In this document: piece by piece, positions 35,922 through 44,800 of the stretch
Layout: every line of letters starts with the position of its first letter
Position numbering within the stretch: the stretch's first letter is position 1
Source: Prosthecobacter sp.
GTDB lineage: Bacteria > Verrucomicrobiota > Verrucomicrobiia > Verrucomicrobiales > Verrucomicrobiaceae
Assembly: GCA_030827515.1 (NCBI GenBank)
Contig: JAUREI010000003.1
Span: 1-58,389, forward strand
Length of the DNA stretch: 58,389 nt
Direction: 5' to 3'
The notes under the pieces: generated by a model
The model's input: only the letters and a program-made list of their open reading frames with translations
Told to the model about the DNA's origin: nothing
Database searches by the model: none
Position numbers and translations under genes: made by a program

Positions 35922-37886
35922 ATGTCGCTCGAAGCCTCCCTCCAAGCCGCCGCTGAGACCGGTCAGCTCCTGAAGTCCAGCCACGACAACATCCTGGCCC
36001 TGCTCGCCGCCGGCACCAACCCGGTGTACCGCGCCAGCATTGAGGAACTCGTTTCCGCGGGCGCTTGGGAGGAACTCAATGACCGTTTTTATCAAGCCCT
36101 GAAGTTCGGCACCGGCGGCCTGCGCGGTCGCACCATCGGCCGCATCGTCACGCGCGCCGAGCGCGGCAGCGCCGCCGAGGACGCGCAGCCCGACCATCCC
36201 TGCGTTGGCACCAACGCGATGAACTTCTACAACGTCGGACGCGCCACCCGCGGTCTGGTCGCCTACTGCAAGGCCTGGCGGGCAAAGGCCGGCCTGTCCG
36301 GCAAGCCTGCCATCGTGTTCAGCCACGACACCCGGATGTTCTCGCCCGAGTTCGCCCGCCGCTGCGCCCAGATCGCCGTGGAAAACGGCGCCGACGTCCA
36401 CCTCTTCGACGGTTGCCGCGCCACCCCGGAAATGAGCTTTGCGATCCGGCAGCTGCGCGCCGACGCCGGCGTCATGCTCACCGCCAGCCACAACCCGCCT
36501 CACGACAACGGCTACAAGGTCAACTTCAGTGACGGCGCCGGCATCGTCGAACCACACGCCAGCGGCATCATCGCCGAGGTCAACGCCCTCAAGGACGAGG
36601 CCTACACCCCGCTGCCCGCCGACCAGCAGGGCCGCATCACGATGCTCGGTGAAGCCATGGATGCCCAGTATCTCACCCGCGTCGAAACGATGATGCTGCG
36701 CCCCGAACTCCTGCGCGAGGAGGCGGCGAAAAAACTCAAGATCGTCTACACCGCCCTGCACGGCACCGGCGGCGTCCTCGTGCCCGTGCTGCTGAAAAAG
36801 CTCGGCTTCAGCTTCCTCACCGTGCCCGAGCAGGACGTTCGCGACGGTCGCTTCCCCACCGTCAAGTCGCCGAATCCGGAGAATGCCTCAGCCCTCAAAA
36901 TGGCCGTCGACCTTGCCGACCGCGAGGGTGCCGACATCATCATCGGCACCGACCCGGACTGCGACCGCATGGGGGTCGGCGTGCGCGATGCCGACGGCGG
37001 CATGAATCTGCTGACCGGCAATCAGACCGGCTCGCTGATGGCCTGGTACCGCCTGCGGACGATGTTCGACCTTGGCATCCTCACCGAAGCCAACCGGGGC
37101 AACGCCGTCCTGCTCAAGACCTTCGTCACCAGCCCGCTGCAGGACGCCCTCGCCGCGCGCTTTGGCGTCGGTTGCGTCAACACCCTCACCGGCTTCAAGT
37201 GGATCAGCGCCAAGCTCGCCAAGTATGAGGCGGCCCTGCCCGAGGACATCCGCACCCGCTACCGCGACCTTGGTGCCGCCGAGTCACGCGCCGCCCGTCT
37301 TGCCCAGAGCAAGTTCCTCGTCTTCGGCGGCGAGGAGAGCTACGGCTACATGGGCGATGACTTCAGCCGCGACAAGGATGGCAACGGAGCCGTCGTGATG
37401 TTTGCCGAACTTGCCGCCTATGCCGCCAGCCGGGGCCTCACCGTCGCCGGGCTGCTCGACGAGGTATACTGCGAGTTCGGTTACTTCCTTGAAGTCAACC
37501 AAAGCAAGGTGTTCGAGGGTGCCAGCGGCGCCGCCAAGATCGCCAAACTCGCCGACAGCTATGGCGCGCACCCCCCTGCTGAAGTCGATGGCAGCGCTGT
37601 CGTGCGCGTGCGCGACTTCCGCAAGCCCGGCCAATTCGACGAGGAGGGCGACCCTGTCGCCACCGAGAAAATGCTCTTTGTCGACCTGGCCGACGGCCGC
37701 AGCTTTGCGGTGCGGCCATCCGGCACCGAACCCAAGATCAAATACTACATGTTCGCCCGCCAGATGCCCGCCGAGGGTGGCCGTCTGTCGCCGGAGGAAC
37801 TGTCCGCCGCCAAGACCCGGGTGCGCGCATCCCTGGATGCCATGTGGGCCTGGCTCGAAGGCGACATCGAGACCCGCCTGGCCTGA
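35922..37886 (+). CDS. Phosphohexomutase (phosphoglucomutase/phosphomannomutase, PGM2-like)
   Basis: This 654-residue cytoplasmic enzyme belongs to the alpha-D-phosphohexomutase superfamily and would interconvert sugar 1- and 6-phosphates. The four family loops are present: the phosphoserine loop TASHNPPHDNGYKV (Ser about 188), the metal loop DPDCDRMG (about 344), the sugar-specificity loop GGEESYGYMGDD (about 469) and the phosphate loop RPSGTEPKIKYY (about 597). The length and a FGTGGLRGRTIGRI opening match the long PGM2-like subgroup. It has its own promoter-like element. Glucose versus mannose preference cannot be decided from sequence. Confidence 0.93.
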   Translation: MSLEASLQAAAETGQLLKSSHDNILALLAAGTNPVYRASIEELVSAGAWEELNDRFYQALKFGTGGLRGRTIGRIVTRAERGSAAEDAQPDHPCVGTNAMNFYNVGRATRGLVAYCKAWRAKAGLSGKPAIVFSHDTRMFSPEFARRCAQIAVENGADVHLFDGCRATPEMSFAIRQLRADAGVMLTASHNPPHDNGYKVNFSDGAGIVEPHASGIIAEVNALKDEAYTPLPADQQGRITMLGEAMDAQYLTRVETMMLRPELLREEAAKKLKIVYTALHGTGGVLVPVLLKKLGFSFLTVPEQDVRDGRFPTVKSPNPENASALKMAVDLADREGADIIIGTDPDCDRMGVGVRDADGGMNLLTGNQTGSLMAWYRLRTMFDLGILTEANRGNAVLLKTFVTSPLQDALAARFGVGCVNTLTGFKWISAKLAKYEAALPEDIRTRYRDLGAAESRAARLAQSKFLVFGGEESYGYMGDDFSRDKDGNGAVVMFAELAAYAASRGLTVAGLLDEVYCEFGYFLEVNQSKVFEGASGAAKIAKLADSYGAHPPAEVDGSAVVRVRDFRKPGQFDEEGDPVATEKMLFVDLADGRSFAVRPSGTEPKIKYYMFARQMPAEGGRLSPEELSAAKTRVRASLDAMWAWLEGDIETRLA

Positions 37887-37930
37887 TTCAACCGCAGGTT
37901 CCCGGTGCCTGTGAGCGTATTTCTGCGCAC

Positions 37931-39055
37931 ATGCGCCTGATCCTGTCAGCCCTTTTCATTGCCTCGGCCACCGCTGCGCCGATCGAGCGTGTCTGGCTCA
38001 GCCACAGTTCGAACACCCCCGCCCGTCTGGTGGTCAGCTGGGAAACGTCATCGCCAGCCGCCGGCGCCGTTGAATTTGGCCCGGACAGCGCACTGGGGCG
38101 ACGCGTCCTGGCGGAGTCTCGGGCCACCCGTCACCACGTCGAAATTCCTTTCGATGGACGCGACGGCCACCTGCATTACCGCATTCACAGCGATGGCGAC
38201 CCGTCGGAGATCCACCGCTGCAAGACACTGCCAAGCCGGGAACTTCGCCTGGCGTTTGTCGGCGACTGGGGATTTGCGATGGATCGGGACCTGTCGGCAA
38301 TCAAGAGCGACGATCCGCACCTGCTCGTCAGTTCCGGTGACAACGTGCCTTCCCTTCACGTCCCGGGCCGCGAGGGCGAGCGTGCCTTCGCCGCGCTGGT
38401 GGACACCGATCAGGAACTCTTCCGCAGTGTTCCCTTCCTGCCCGTGCTCGGCAACCATGACCGGGAGTTGACTCCGCGCGGTGCGAAGCCGCCGGCACAC
38501 GCCGTCTACGACGTCGAGGCGACCGCCTTCCGCGAGTTCTTCGCGCTGCCCGGCGAAGAGTGGAAGTGGCATTTCGACGTTCCGGACTTCGATCTGCGCC
38601 TCGTCGCACTTGACCTCAACCACATTCAGGACCACGGCACGACCTGGCAGACCTGCCATGCCTGGCAACTGGACTCTCCCCAGTTCCGCTGGTATGCCGA
38701 ACTCATGGCTCCCCCGCGCGCTCGCTTCGTCCTGACGGTGATGAACGAAAAACAGACCCATTTGCAGAGGCTTGCCAAGGGGGGCTGGCATGAATGCTTC
38801 CGCAAGGGCAGCGCCCTGATCACCGGCTTCGGCTACTTCGCTGAACGCGCCCTGCTCGAAGGTGGCCTGCCGTACTACAACACCTGCCTGAAGGGCACTG
38901 GCGACCTCTACAAGGATCCCCGGTCCAGGTTTCATGCCCGCGAGGACAACTACCTGCTGATCACCGCGCGCGCCGGTGCCGCCGAACTGACCGCGGAAAT
39001 CAAAAACCTGCGGGGCGAGATACTCGATCGCAGTGAAATCCCGAAACGCCGCTGA
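37931..39055 (+). CDS. Purple-acid-phosphatase-like metallophosphoesterase, metal site incomplete
   Basis: This 374-residue protein starts at the ATG at 37931, with signal peptide MRLILSALFIASATAA. An N-terminal fibronectin-like domain (about 20-90: RVWLSHSSNTPARLVVSWET...) precedes a metallophosphoesterase domain, as in purple acid phosphatases. The first metal motifs are present: GDWG (about 110), GDN (about 136) and GNHD (about 174). The later histidines are not. The expected V-x-x-H position reads VMNE (about 270) and the expected G-H-x-H position reads GFGY (about 298). The protein may therefore be inactive, bind one metal or have a changed chemistry. It starts 44 bases after the mutase gene. 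Confidence 0.75.
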   Translation: MRLILSALFIASATAAPIERVWLSHSSNTPARLVVSWETSSPAAGAVEFGPDSALGRRVLAESRATRHHVEIPFDGRDGHLHYRIHSDGDPSEIHRCKTLPSRELRLAFVGDWGFAMDRDLSAIKSDDPHLLVSSGDNVPSLHVPGREGERAFAALVDTDQELFRSVPFLPVLGNHDRELTPRGAKPPAHAVYDVEATAFREFFALPGEEWKWHFDVPDFDLRLVALDLNHIQDHGTTWQTCHAWQLDSPQFRWYAELMAPPRARFVLTVMNEKQTHLQRLAKGGWHECFRKGSALITGFGYFAERALLEGGLPYYNTCLKGTGDLYKDPRSRFHAREDNYLLITARAGAAELTAEIKNLRGEILDRSEIPKRR

Positions 39056-39062
39056 CAACGGC

Positions 39063-39653
39063 TCAGCGACGCCGCCAGCGTGCACGGTGAATGGTCCTGC
39101 CGAGGCCCAGCCAGTGACTTTCAAAATCGGTGGGTGGATAGAAAAAGGCGTCGTCCTGCCAGTCGATCCGCTCGAAGTCCGCGCGCGCCCCGAGACTGGC
39201 GAGCGCATCCTCATGGTAGACACGGTCATCCGTCTTGAGCAGGAACTCGCCACCCGGCTGCAGGATGCGGGCGAGCCCCCCTAGAAACTCCACCTGATTG
39301 ACCAGACGGCGGCTGGCGTGACGCTTTTTGGGCCAGGGATCCGGACAGAGCAGGTGCAGTCGGAAAATGCCGGCCGTGGGCAGCAGCCAGCCCGCCGCAT
39401 AGCCGCTTTCCAAGCGCAGGACGCGGGCATTGGACAGGCCGGCGGCCTCAATCTTGCGCAGGGTCTTGCCGACCCGGCCAAGCATGCGCTCGATGCCGAG
39501 AAAATCGCGCTCGGGGTGATGCGCCGCCAACTTGGCCAGAAAGCTGCCATCCCCGCAGCCGAGTTCGATTTCAAGCGGCCGTGCCGGGTCGGAACAGAGC
39601 TCCGCGCGGGGCAACTCACGGAAGTAATCGGAAGGCAGATACAGGGCGGACAT
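39063..39653 (-). CDS. trmB: tRNA (guanine-N7)-methyltransferase TrmB
   Basis: This 196-residue protein transfers a methyl group from S-adenosylmethionine to G46 of the tRNA variable loop. The SAM-binding motif is EIELGCGDGSF (28-38). The family signature PDPWPKKRHASRRLV is at about 104-118, and GGEFLLKTDD with a C-terminal T-x-F-E-like segment (TDFESHWL) is present. The length is slightly short but complete. It is convergent with the phosphatase-like gene, with 7 bases between stops. Confidence 0.93.
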   Translation of the reverse strand: MSALYLPSDYFRELPRAELCSDPARPLEIELGCGDGSFLAKLAAHHPERDFLGIERMLGRVGKTLRKIEAAGLSNARVLRLESGYAAGWLLPTAGIFRLHLLCPDPWPKKRHASRRLVNQVEFLGGLARILQPGGEFLLKTDDRVYHEDALASLGARADFERIDWQDDAFFYPPTDFESHWLGLGRTIHRARWRRR

Positions 39654-39719
39654 TCAGGGACGACGCCGAGACTAGCGGCAAATCCGCATTTGGCCAGAGC
39701 CGGGACCTCACTTTCCGCA

Positions 39720-39748
39720 GTGACATTTGCGCGGCGGCATCGTATTGA
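39720..39748 (+). promoter_or_regulatory. Candidate promoter of the superoxide dismutase gene
   Basis: GTGACA (39720-39725), a 17-base spacer, then TATTGA (39743-39748), with the ATG at 39758. The -10 match is weak. As with the mutase gene, the -10 box sits about 10 bases from the ATG. Confidence 0.25.
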
Positions 39749-39757
39749 TCAGACACC

Positions 39758-40477
39758 ATGAACCGCCGCACCTTCCTCGCCACGTCGGGAGCCGCCTTTG
39801 CCGGCTCGGTCCTCACTTCCCCGGTCCACGCAGCCGCCATCGGCCTGGAACAGGCTCCGCTACCCTATGCACTCCAGGCTCTCGAGCCGCATATCGATGC
39901 GATGACCATGGAAATTCACTTTGGTCGACACCACGTGGCCTACCTCAACAACCTCAAGGGAGCCCTCGAAACGGCCGGCCTGCCCGGTGGTGACGTCACA
40001 TCCCTGGTCAGCGACCTCGCGAAGGTGCCCGAAGCCCTGCGCACGACCGTCCGCAACAATGGCGGTGGCCATGTCAACCACAGCTGGTTCTGGCAATGGA
40101 TGGCTCCGGCTGGCAGCGGCCCGTCCGCCCCGGAGGGCAAGCTCGCCGCCGCCCTGCAAGGCACCTTCGGCAGCCTGGACGACTTCAAGAAGGTTTTTGC
40201 CGAGGCCGGCGCCAAGCGCTTCGGCTCCGGTTGGGCCTGGCTCATCGTCAAACAGGACGGCGGGCTCGCGGTCACCTCGACGCCGAATCAGGACAACCCG
40301 CTCATGAAGGGCGTTGTGCCCGAGGGCGAGGAAGGCACCCCGATCCTTGGGATCGACGTCTGGGAGCACGCCTACTACCTGAAATACCAGAACAAGCGCC
40401 CCGACTACATCAGCGCCTGGTGGAATGTGGTCAACTGGACCGCCGTTGCCAAGGGCTTCGAGGCCGCCAAAGCCTGA
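39758..40477 (+). CDS. Tat-exported Mn/Fe superoxide dismutase
   Basis: This 239-residue protein has a twin-arginine signal peptide ([20 protein letters not shown]...HAAA), so the enzyme is exported folded and with metal to the periplasm. The metal ligands are all visible: His54 (MEIH), His108 (NHSWFW), Asp200 and His204 (DVWEHAYY). Gln178 in NQDNPL and the [11 protein letters not shown] segment favour manganese over iron. It removes superoxide outside the cytoplasm, which fits the secreted heme peroxidase elsewhere in the window. A membrane protein gene follows 4 bases after the stop. Confidence 0.94.
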   Translation: MNRRTFLATSGAAFAGSVLTSPVHAAAIGLEQAPLPYALQALEPHIDAMTMEIHFGRHHVAYLNNLKGALETAGLPGGDVTSLVSDLAKVPEALRTTVRNNGGGHVNHSWFWQWMAPAGSGPSAPEGKLAAALQGTFGSLDDFKKVFAEAGAKRFGSGWAWLIVKQDGGLAVTSTPNQDNPLMKGVVPEGEEGTPILGIDVWEHAYYLKYQNKRPDYISAWWNVVNWTAVAKGFEAAKA

Positions 40478-40481
40478 AATC

Positions 40482-41048
40482 ATGACCGGCCTGATCGAGG
40501 TCAAGGTCGCGGAGTTGGCCCAATTGTTCAACTCCATGGATCCCTCGCCCTTCCTGGAGCGGGACCTCGATCATGCCGCGGAGGAGTTCATCGTCGGCTG
40601 GGCGCGGGAACACCCGCGACAGCATGACCTGCACCTGCTGATTCACCTGACCCGGCCACCGACCGGCGAATTGGCCACCCTTGAGCCCGTCAAGGACTCG
40701 ATCCGGCACTACTTTGAGTATCGCGCCGACGAACTGTGGCGCGAGTTCCGCCAACTCATGCGCGAAGGCCGGGCCGCCCTGCTGATCGGCCTCCTCTTCA
40801 TTGTCCTCTGTCAGACGGCGGCGCAAACCCTGCTGCCTGGTTCCCAGGGCTGGCAGGCGGCGGCGCGCGAAGGACTGACGGTCCTCGGCTGGGTGGCCCT
40901 GTGGAAACCTCTCGACATCCTCCTGTATCGGTGGTGGCCGCTGCTGCGCCGCCGGCGGCTTTTCCAACGGCTGGCTGTCATGGCCATCGAAATCCGCGCG
41001 GCCCCGCTTCACGACGGCAGCGCGGCCATCGGCACCGACAGGGGCTGA
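40482..41048 (+). CDS. Conserved membrane protein of unknown function
   Basis: This 188-residue protein starts at the ATG at 40482, four bases after the dismutase stop. The N-terminal cytoplasmic part has the segments LFNSMDPSPFLERDLDHAAE and EFIVGWARE. I recognise these as a conserved pattern in uncharacterised bacterial proteins, but know no function. Two hydrophobic segments lie at about residues 95-116 and 125-146. Its last 40 bases overlap the 3' end of the convergent SulP-carbonic-anhydrase gene. It is likely co-transcribed with the dismutase. Confidence 0.7.
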   Translation: MTGLIEVKVAELAQLFNSMDPSPFLERDLDHAAEEFIVGWAREHPRQHDLHLLIHLTRPPTGELATLEPVKDSIRHYFEYRADELWREFRQLMREGRAALLIGLLFIVLCQTAAQTLLPGSQGWQAAAREGLTVLGWVALWKPLDILLYRWWPLLRRRRLFQRLAVMAIEIRAAPLHDGSAAIGTDRG

Positions 41049-43288
41049 AGGCTGGAGTCGACCGTCTGGAAGAAGTCGACCCGGCCGCTGCCCACATCGT
41101 AGAGCGCGCCGACAATGGCGATCCGGCCCTCGTGCACCAGTTTGTCGAGCGTGGCACTGCGCTCGCGAATCATGCGGATGGTGCGCATAACGTTGTGACG
41201 TGAAATCTCGTTGGCGTAGGCGACTTTTTCACCCGGCGCCCACTGGTCCGGTTGTTTGAGGGTGGATGGATTGATCGACTGCTGGATCTCGGTGACCAGT
41301 CCGTCGAGGTTGCCGCAGGGTGTGGCTTCACTGGCTTTTTTGGCGGCCGCCAACAGGTCAACCGCGGCATTCACCGCCCCGCAACTGGTATGACCGAGCA
41401 CGACCACCAGCTTCGAGCCCACCACCGCACAGGCGTATTCCAGGCTGCCGAGCAGTTCCGGCGTGGCAATGTTGCCGGCGACGCGGGCGCTGAAAATGTC
41501 ACCCAACCCGAGATCGAACACCAATTCGGCCGGTGCGCGTGAATCAATGCAGCCAAGGACGGCGGCCATGGGGAACTGGCCCGCGGACGTGGCCTCAACA
41601 AGACGATTCTGGTCGCGCGTCAGCGGCCGGCTGCCAAGAAAGCGCTCATTGCCCTCCTGCAGCAGTTGCAGAACTCGCGCCGGCGTGAGCTCCTGCAGCA
41701 CTTCCCGACTGCTGTAATCCACGAACTGGATCTGGTCCTGCAGTTGCGGGTACCGGTCGCGGAACCCCTTGAAGCTCAGGTTGATGCCAAGAGCGCCGGC
41801 GGTGGTGTCGCGGAAGTCGGCAATCAGGTCGAGAACATCCGGGTCAATGTAATCCGTGTTGCTGGCATCCAGCAGCAGGTGACCGCCGCGGGGCACACTG
41901 CGCAGGGCCTGCTCAAGCGAAGCCCGGCTCAGGAAGCTGACCTGATTGGCCAGCACGATGTGCATGACGTCCCCGCTGACATGTTTCTCAAGAATGCGCC
42001 GCAACGGCCGGCGGGCATTGCCGTGCAGGATGAAGCCGATGGACACGGCCAGGCCGATCAGCACGCCGATCAGCAGGTCGGTGAGCACGATGGCGACGAT
42101 GGTGATGATGAAGGGCAGGAACTGCTTCCGGCCCTCGCTCCACATCTGGCGCATGAGCTTCGGGCTGGCCAGTTTCAGACCGGTCATCAGCAGGATGGCG
42201 GCGAGGGCTGCAAGCGGGATTTCATTGAGCCAGGCCGGCATCAGCACGACGCAGCCAACCAGCAGTAAGCCATGCCAGATGGCGCTGACCTTGGTCTCCG
42301 CCTTGGTATGGATGTTGACCGAACTGCGGACGATGACGCTGGTCATCGGCAGGCCGCCGATGAGACCGGCGGCGATGTTGCCAACCCCCTGGGCGAGGAG
42401 TTCCCGGTTGGGCGGGGTCAGGCGCTGCTTCGGGTCGAGCTTGTCCACCGCCTCGATGTTGAGGAGAGTCTCGAGTGAGGCGACCACGGCGATGGTCACC
42501 GCCGCCGTATAGACCGCTGGATTGCCGAGCACGCTCCAGTCGGGAAAGATCAGTGCGTTGCGAATGAAATCCCCGGGACCCTCCGTCACCGGCACCGCCA
42601 CGAGGTGACTGGGTTCAATCACCATCACTCCCCCAAACAGCCGGAAGAGTTGGTTCACCAGGACGGCGAGCACCACCACAACGAGTGGCGCCGGCACAGG
42701 CGACTGCTTGAGAGCCTTGATCCTGTCCCAAAACACAATCAGGGCAATGGACAAGGCCCCGACAAGCATGGCGCCGGGATGCACGTCGAAGAAGGCGACC
42801 ACCAGTTCGGAAAAGGTGTTTTCCCCGTCCTTTTGCTGGAAGGACTTGTCCCCCATCGGGTCGGTGTCATGCCCCAGCAGGTGAGGAATCTGTTTGAGGA
42901 TGAGGATCACGCCGATGGCGGCGAGCAGACCCTTGATGACGCTCAGGGGGAAGAAGGCCGAGATGAAACCCGCCCGACACACACCCATGATCACTTGGAA
43001 GGCCCCGGCCAGAACCACCGCCACAAGAAAGCCTTGAAACGAGCCGAGTGCGGCAATTTGGGCTGCCACGACGGCCGTGAGGCCCGCCGCAGGCCCGCTG
43101 ACGCTGGTGTGTGATCCGCTCAGCACACCCACCAGAATGCCACCGATGATGCCGGCAATCAGGCCGGCGATGGGTGGGGCGTTGGAGGCAATAGCCACGC
43201 CGAGACACAGAGGCAGGGCGACGAGGAAAACGACAAGCCCCGCGATGAGGTCCTTGGGCAGTGTGGCAGTGGATTTGACACCTGTCAT
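41009..43288 (-). CDS. SulP-family bicarbonate/sulfate transporter fused to beta-carbonic anhydrase
   Basis: This 759-residue protein has three parts. Residues 1-415 are a SulP transporter with about 10-12 membrane segments (PKDLIAGLVVFLVALPLCLGVAIAS, SGPAAGLTAVV, GLPMTSVIVRSSVN). A STAS-like domain covers about 430-535 (LLLDASNTDYIDPDVLDLIADF). A beta-carbonic anhydrase covers about 545-745, with the zinc site Cys-x-Asp-x-Arg (GCIDSRAPAEL, about 580) and His-x-x-Cys (GHTSCGAV, about 631-634). The fusion would move bicarbonate (or sulfate) and hydrate CO2 at the membrane. It is the fourth gene of the dabA-led minus-strand series. A TTGACA box 76 bases upstream may give it its own promoter. 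Confidence 0.94.
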   Translation of the reverse strand: MTGVKSTATLPKDLIAGLVVFLVALPLCLGVAIASNAPPIAGLIAGIIGGILVGVLSGSHTSVSGPAAGLTAVVAAQIAALGSFQGFLVAVVLAGAFQVIMGVCRAGFISAFFPLSVIKGLLAAIGVILILKQIPHLLGHDTDPMGDKSFQQKDGENTFSELVVAFFDVHPGAMLVGALSIALIVFWDRIKALKQSPVPAPLVVVVLAVLVNQLFRLFGGVMVIEPSHLVAVPVTEGPGDFIRNALIFPDWSVLGNPAVYTAAVTIAVVASLETLLNIEAVDKLDPKQRLTPPNRELLAQGVGNIAAGLIGGLPMTSVIVRSSVNIHTKAETKVSAIWHGLLLVGCVVLMPAWLNEIPLAALAAILLMTGLKLASPKLMRQMWSEGRKQFLPFIITIVAIVLTDLLIGVLIGLAVSIGFILHGNARRPLRRILEKHVSGDVMHIVLANQVSFLSRASLEQALRSVPRGGHLLLDASNTDYIDPDVLDLIADFRDTTAGALGINLSFKGFRDRYPQLQDQIQFVDYSSREVLQELTPARVLQLLQEGNERFLGSRPLTRDQNRLVEATSAGQFPMAAVLGCIDSRAPAELVFDLGLGDIFSARVAGNIATPELLGSLEYACAVVGSKLVVVLGHTSCGAVNAAVDLLAAAKKASEATPCGNLDGLVTEIQQSINPSTLKQPDQWAPGEKVAYANEISRHNVMRTIRMIRERSATLDKLVHEGRIAIVGALYDVGSGRVDFFQTVDSSLQPLSVPMAALPS

Positions 43289-43335
43289 GGTGGGAGCAAA
43301 GCGAGAGCGTGAGGATCTTTGGTGAAGACCCTCTT

Positions 43336-43369
43336 ATTTTACGCTTTTCACAGCCCACTGATCTGTCAA
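43336..43369 (-). promoter_or_regulatory. Possible internal promoter ahead of the SulP-carbonic anhydrase gene
   Basis: On the minus strand a perfect TTGACA (complement of 43364-43369) precedes TAAAAT (complement of 43336-43341), but the spacing is 22 bases, longer than ideal. The gap between the NuoM-like gene and this gene is AT-rich, unlike the tight junctions upstream. Weak evidence. Confidence 0.25.
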
Positions 43370-43393
43370 ATCGATGCGAATGAAGGATTTTTT

Positions 43394-44800
43394 TTAGTTC
43401 GGGACTCTGTGACCATGTCCGGTCTCCCCATCCCCTGGCACCAGCGTGGCCTCCTCGGCTGCCATTCGGCGCCACTCCAAGATCCGCCCCGGCATCAAGC
43501 CTCCAGCCAGCAGGAACACCACACAGGCCGCCAACGGCCAGCGCTCCCGCGGCAGGGCATCGGGGATGTCGATGACCCGCTTGGGAAGCACACCGAGGAA
43601 GAGCAGGCTGTAAATACGCAGCAGATTGATGGCATTGAAGGCCGTGGCGACCGGAAGGGCCAGACCCAACCAGGGGTGGTTTTCCAGTGCCCCATGGAAA
43701 ATGAGATCCTCGGCACAATAGCCGAGGGTGCCCGGCAAACCCACCAAGGCCAGGCCACAGATGAGGAAAAAGGTGGCCAGACGCGGTGCCTTGACCGCTA
43801 GGCCGAGGTGGCCGTCGGGTGCCGCCGTGCCGGAGACGCGCACTTCCAGCACCCGGACGATGGCGATCAGACCGGTGGAGGCGGCGGCCACGACCAGCCA
43901 GTGCAGCAGAGCCCCGGCGACGCCCTCGGCATTGGCTGTCGCAATGCCAGCCAGGATGAAACTTGCCTGCGACAGGCAAAGCAGGCCAAGCAGGCGCCGA
44001 GGCCGGGATTCGGCAAAAGATCTGATGCTGGTAATCAGGGCGGTGGCCAGGGCGGCAATGCCCAGGAGGTCGAGGGTGTGCTGTTCCGCCTGCGTGAGGG
44101 CGACCGCCTCGCTGCGGGCCACGAGCAGGGCTCCCAGGTGTCCATTGAACAGCAGGGCAACAGGCAGAAGGGGTCCGTGATCGAACTGGCGCACCATCCA
44201 GCCATGCAGCGGAAACAGCCCCTTTCGCAGTGCCACGGCGAGCACCACCAATCCAAAGGACAGGCGGCTGGCATGGGCAATTTCCTGCATCTCGACGCCA
44301 TGCATCAGGAAAATCGAGGCGGTCAAAGCCAGGCTGCTGAGACACAGAATAATCAGAACCGACCGTCGGCTGCGGTCTTCGCCAAACAAGCGCAGGGCAA
44401 AGGGCAGGCCGGTCAACCACCATCCCACGGCGAGAACCCCAAGGTTGGCAGCCCCGTAGGCGGTCTGTGTGGCGGCGGCCAGCAGCAGCAGTCCGGCCAT
44501 CGACTTTCCTCCGGCGTCCCGACGGGGTGCAAGCAGGATGACCAGCAGCGTCAGCGCAGCGAAGAAAGCCATGGGCACGGCATCCAGAGCGTCGGCCTCA
44601 AAGCAGCTGCACAAGGGGTCAAAAAGCCGCTCATGCCCGGCAACGGCGACCTCGCGGGCGGCCAGTGCAAAGCTCGTGAAGGCGGCAAGGGCGGCCCCGG
44701 CCGCCAAGGGCCGCGGACGAGCGGCAAACAGGCTGGAAACGGCACCCGCCAGCAGGGCGCCGATGCCGAGAGAAAGATAGGGGGCGGCAAGCAGGCTCAT
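43394..44800 (-). CDS. NuoM-like proton-conducting membrane subunit of the DAB locus
   Basis: This 468-residue polytopic protein belongs to the NADH-dehydrogenase/Mrp antiporter membrane-subunit superfamily. The segment ALRKGLFPLHGWMVRQFDHGPLLPVALLFNG (about 190-220) resembles the conserved lysine-bearing helix of NuoM/NuoL-type proteins. LVGLPGTLGYCAEDLIFHG (about 355-373) is also typical. It overlaps the upstream NuoL/DabB-like gene by four bases, so they are translationally coupled. Classic DAB systems have one such subunit (DabB); here there are two. No complex I genes are nearby, so it most likely carries protons to energise DabA rather than working in respiration. Confidence 0.85.
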   Translation of the reverse strand: MSLLAAPYLSLGIGALLAGAVSSLFAARPRPLAAGAALAAFTSFALAAREVAVAGHERLFDPLCSCFEADALDAVPMAFFAALTLLVILLAPRRDAGGKSMAGLLLLAAATQTAYGAANLGVLAVGWWLTGLPFALRLFGEDRSRRSVLIILCLSSLALTASIFLMHGVEMQEIAHASRLSFGLVVLAVALRKGLFPLHGWMVRQFDHGPLLPVALLFNGHLGALLVARSEAVALTQAEQHTLDLLGIAALATALITSIRSFAESRPRRLLGLLCLSQASFILAGIATANAEGVAGALLHWLVVAAASTGLIAIVRVLEVRVSGTAAPDGHLGLAVKAPRLATFFLICGLALVGLPGTLGYCAEDLIFHGALENHPWLGLALPVATAFNAINLLRIYSLLFLGVLPKRVIDIPDALPRERWPLAACVVFLLAGGLMPGRILEWRRMAAEEATLVPGDGETGHGHRVPN

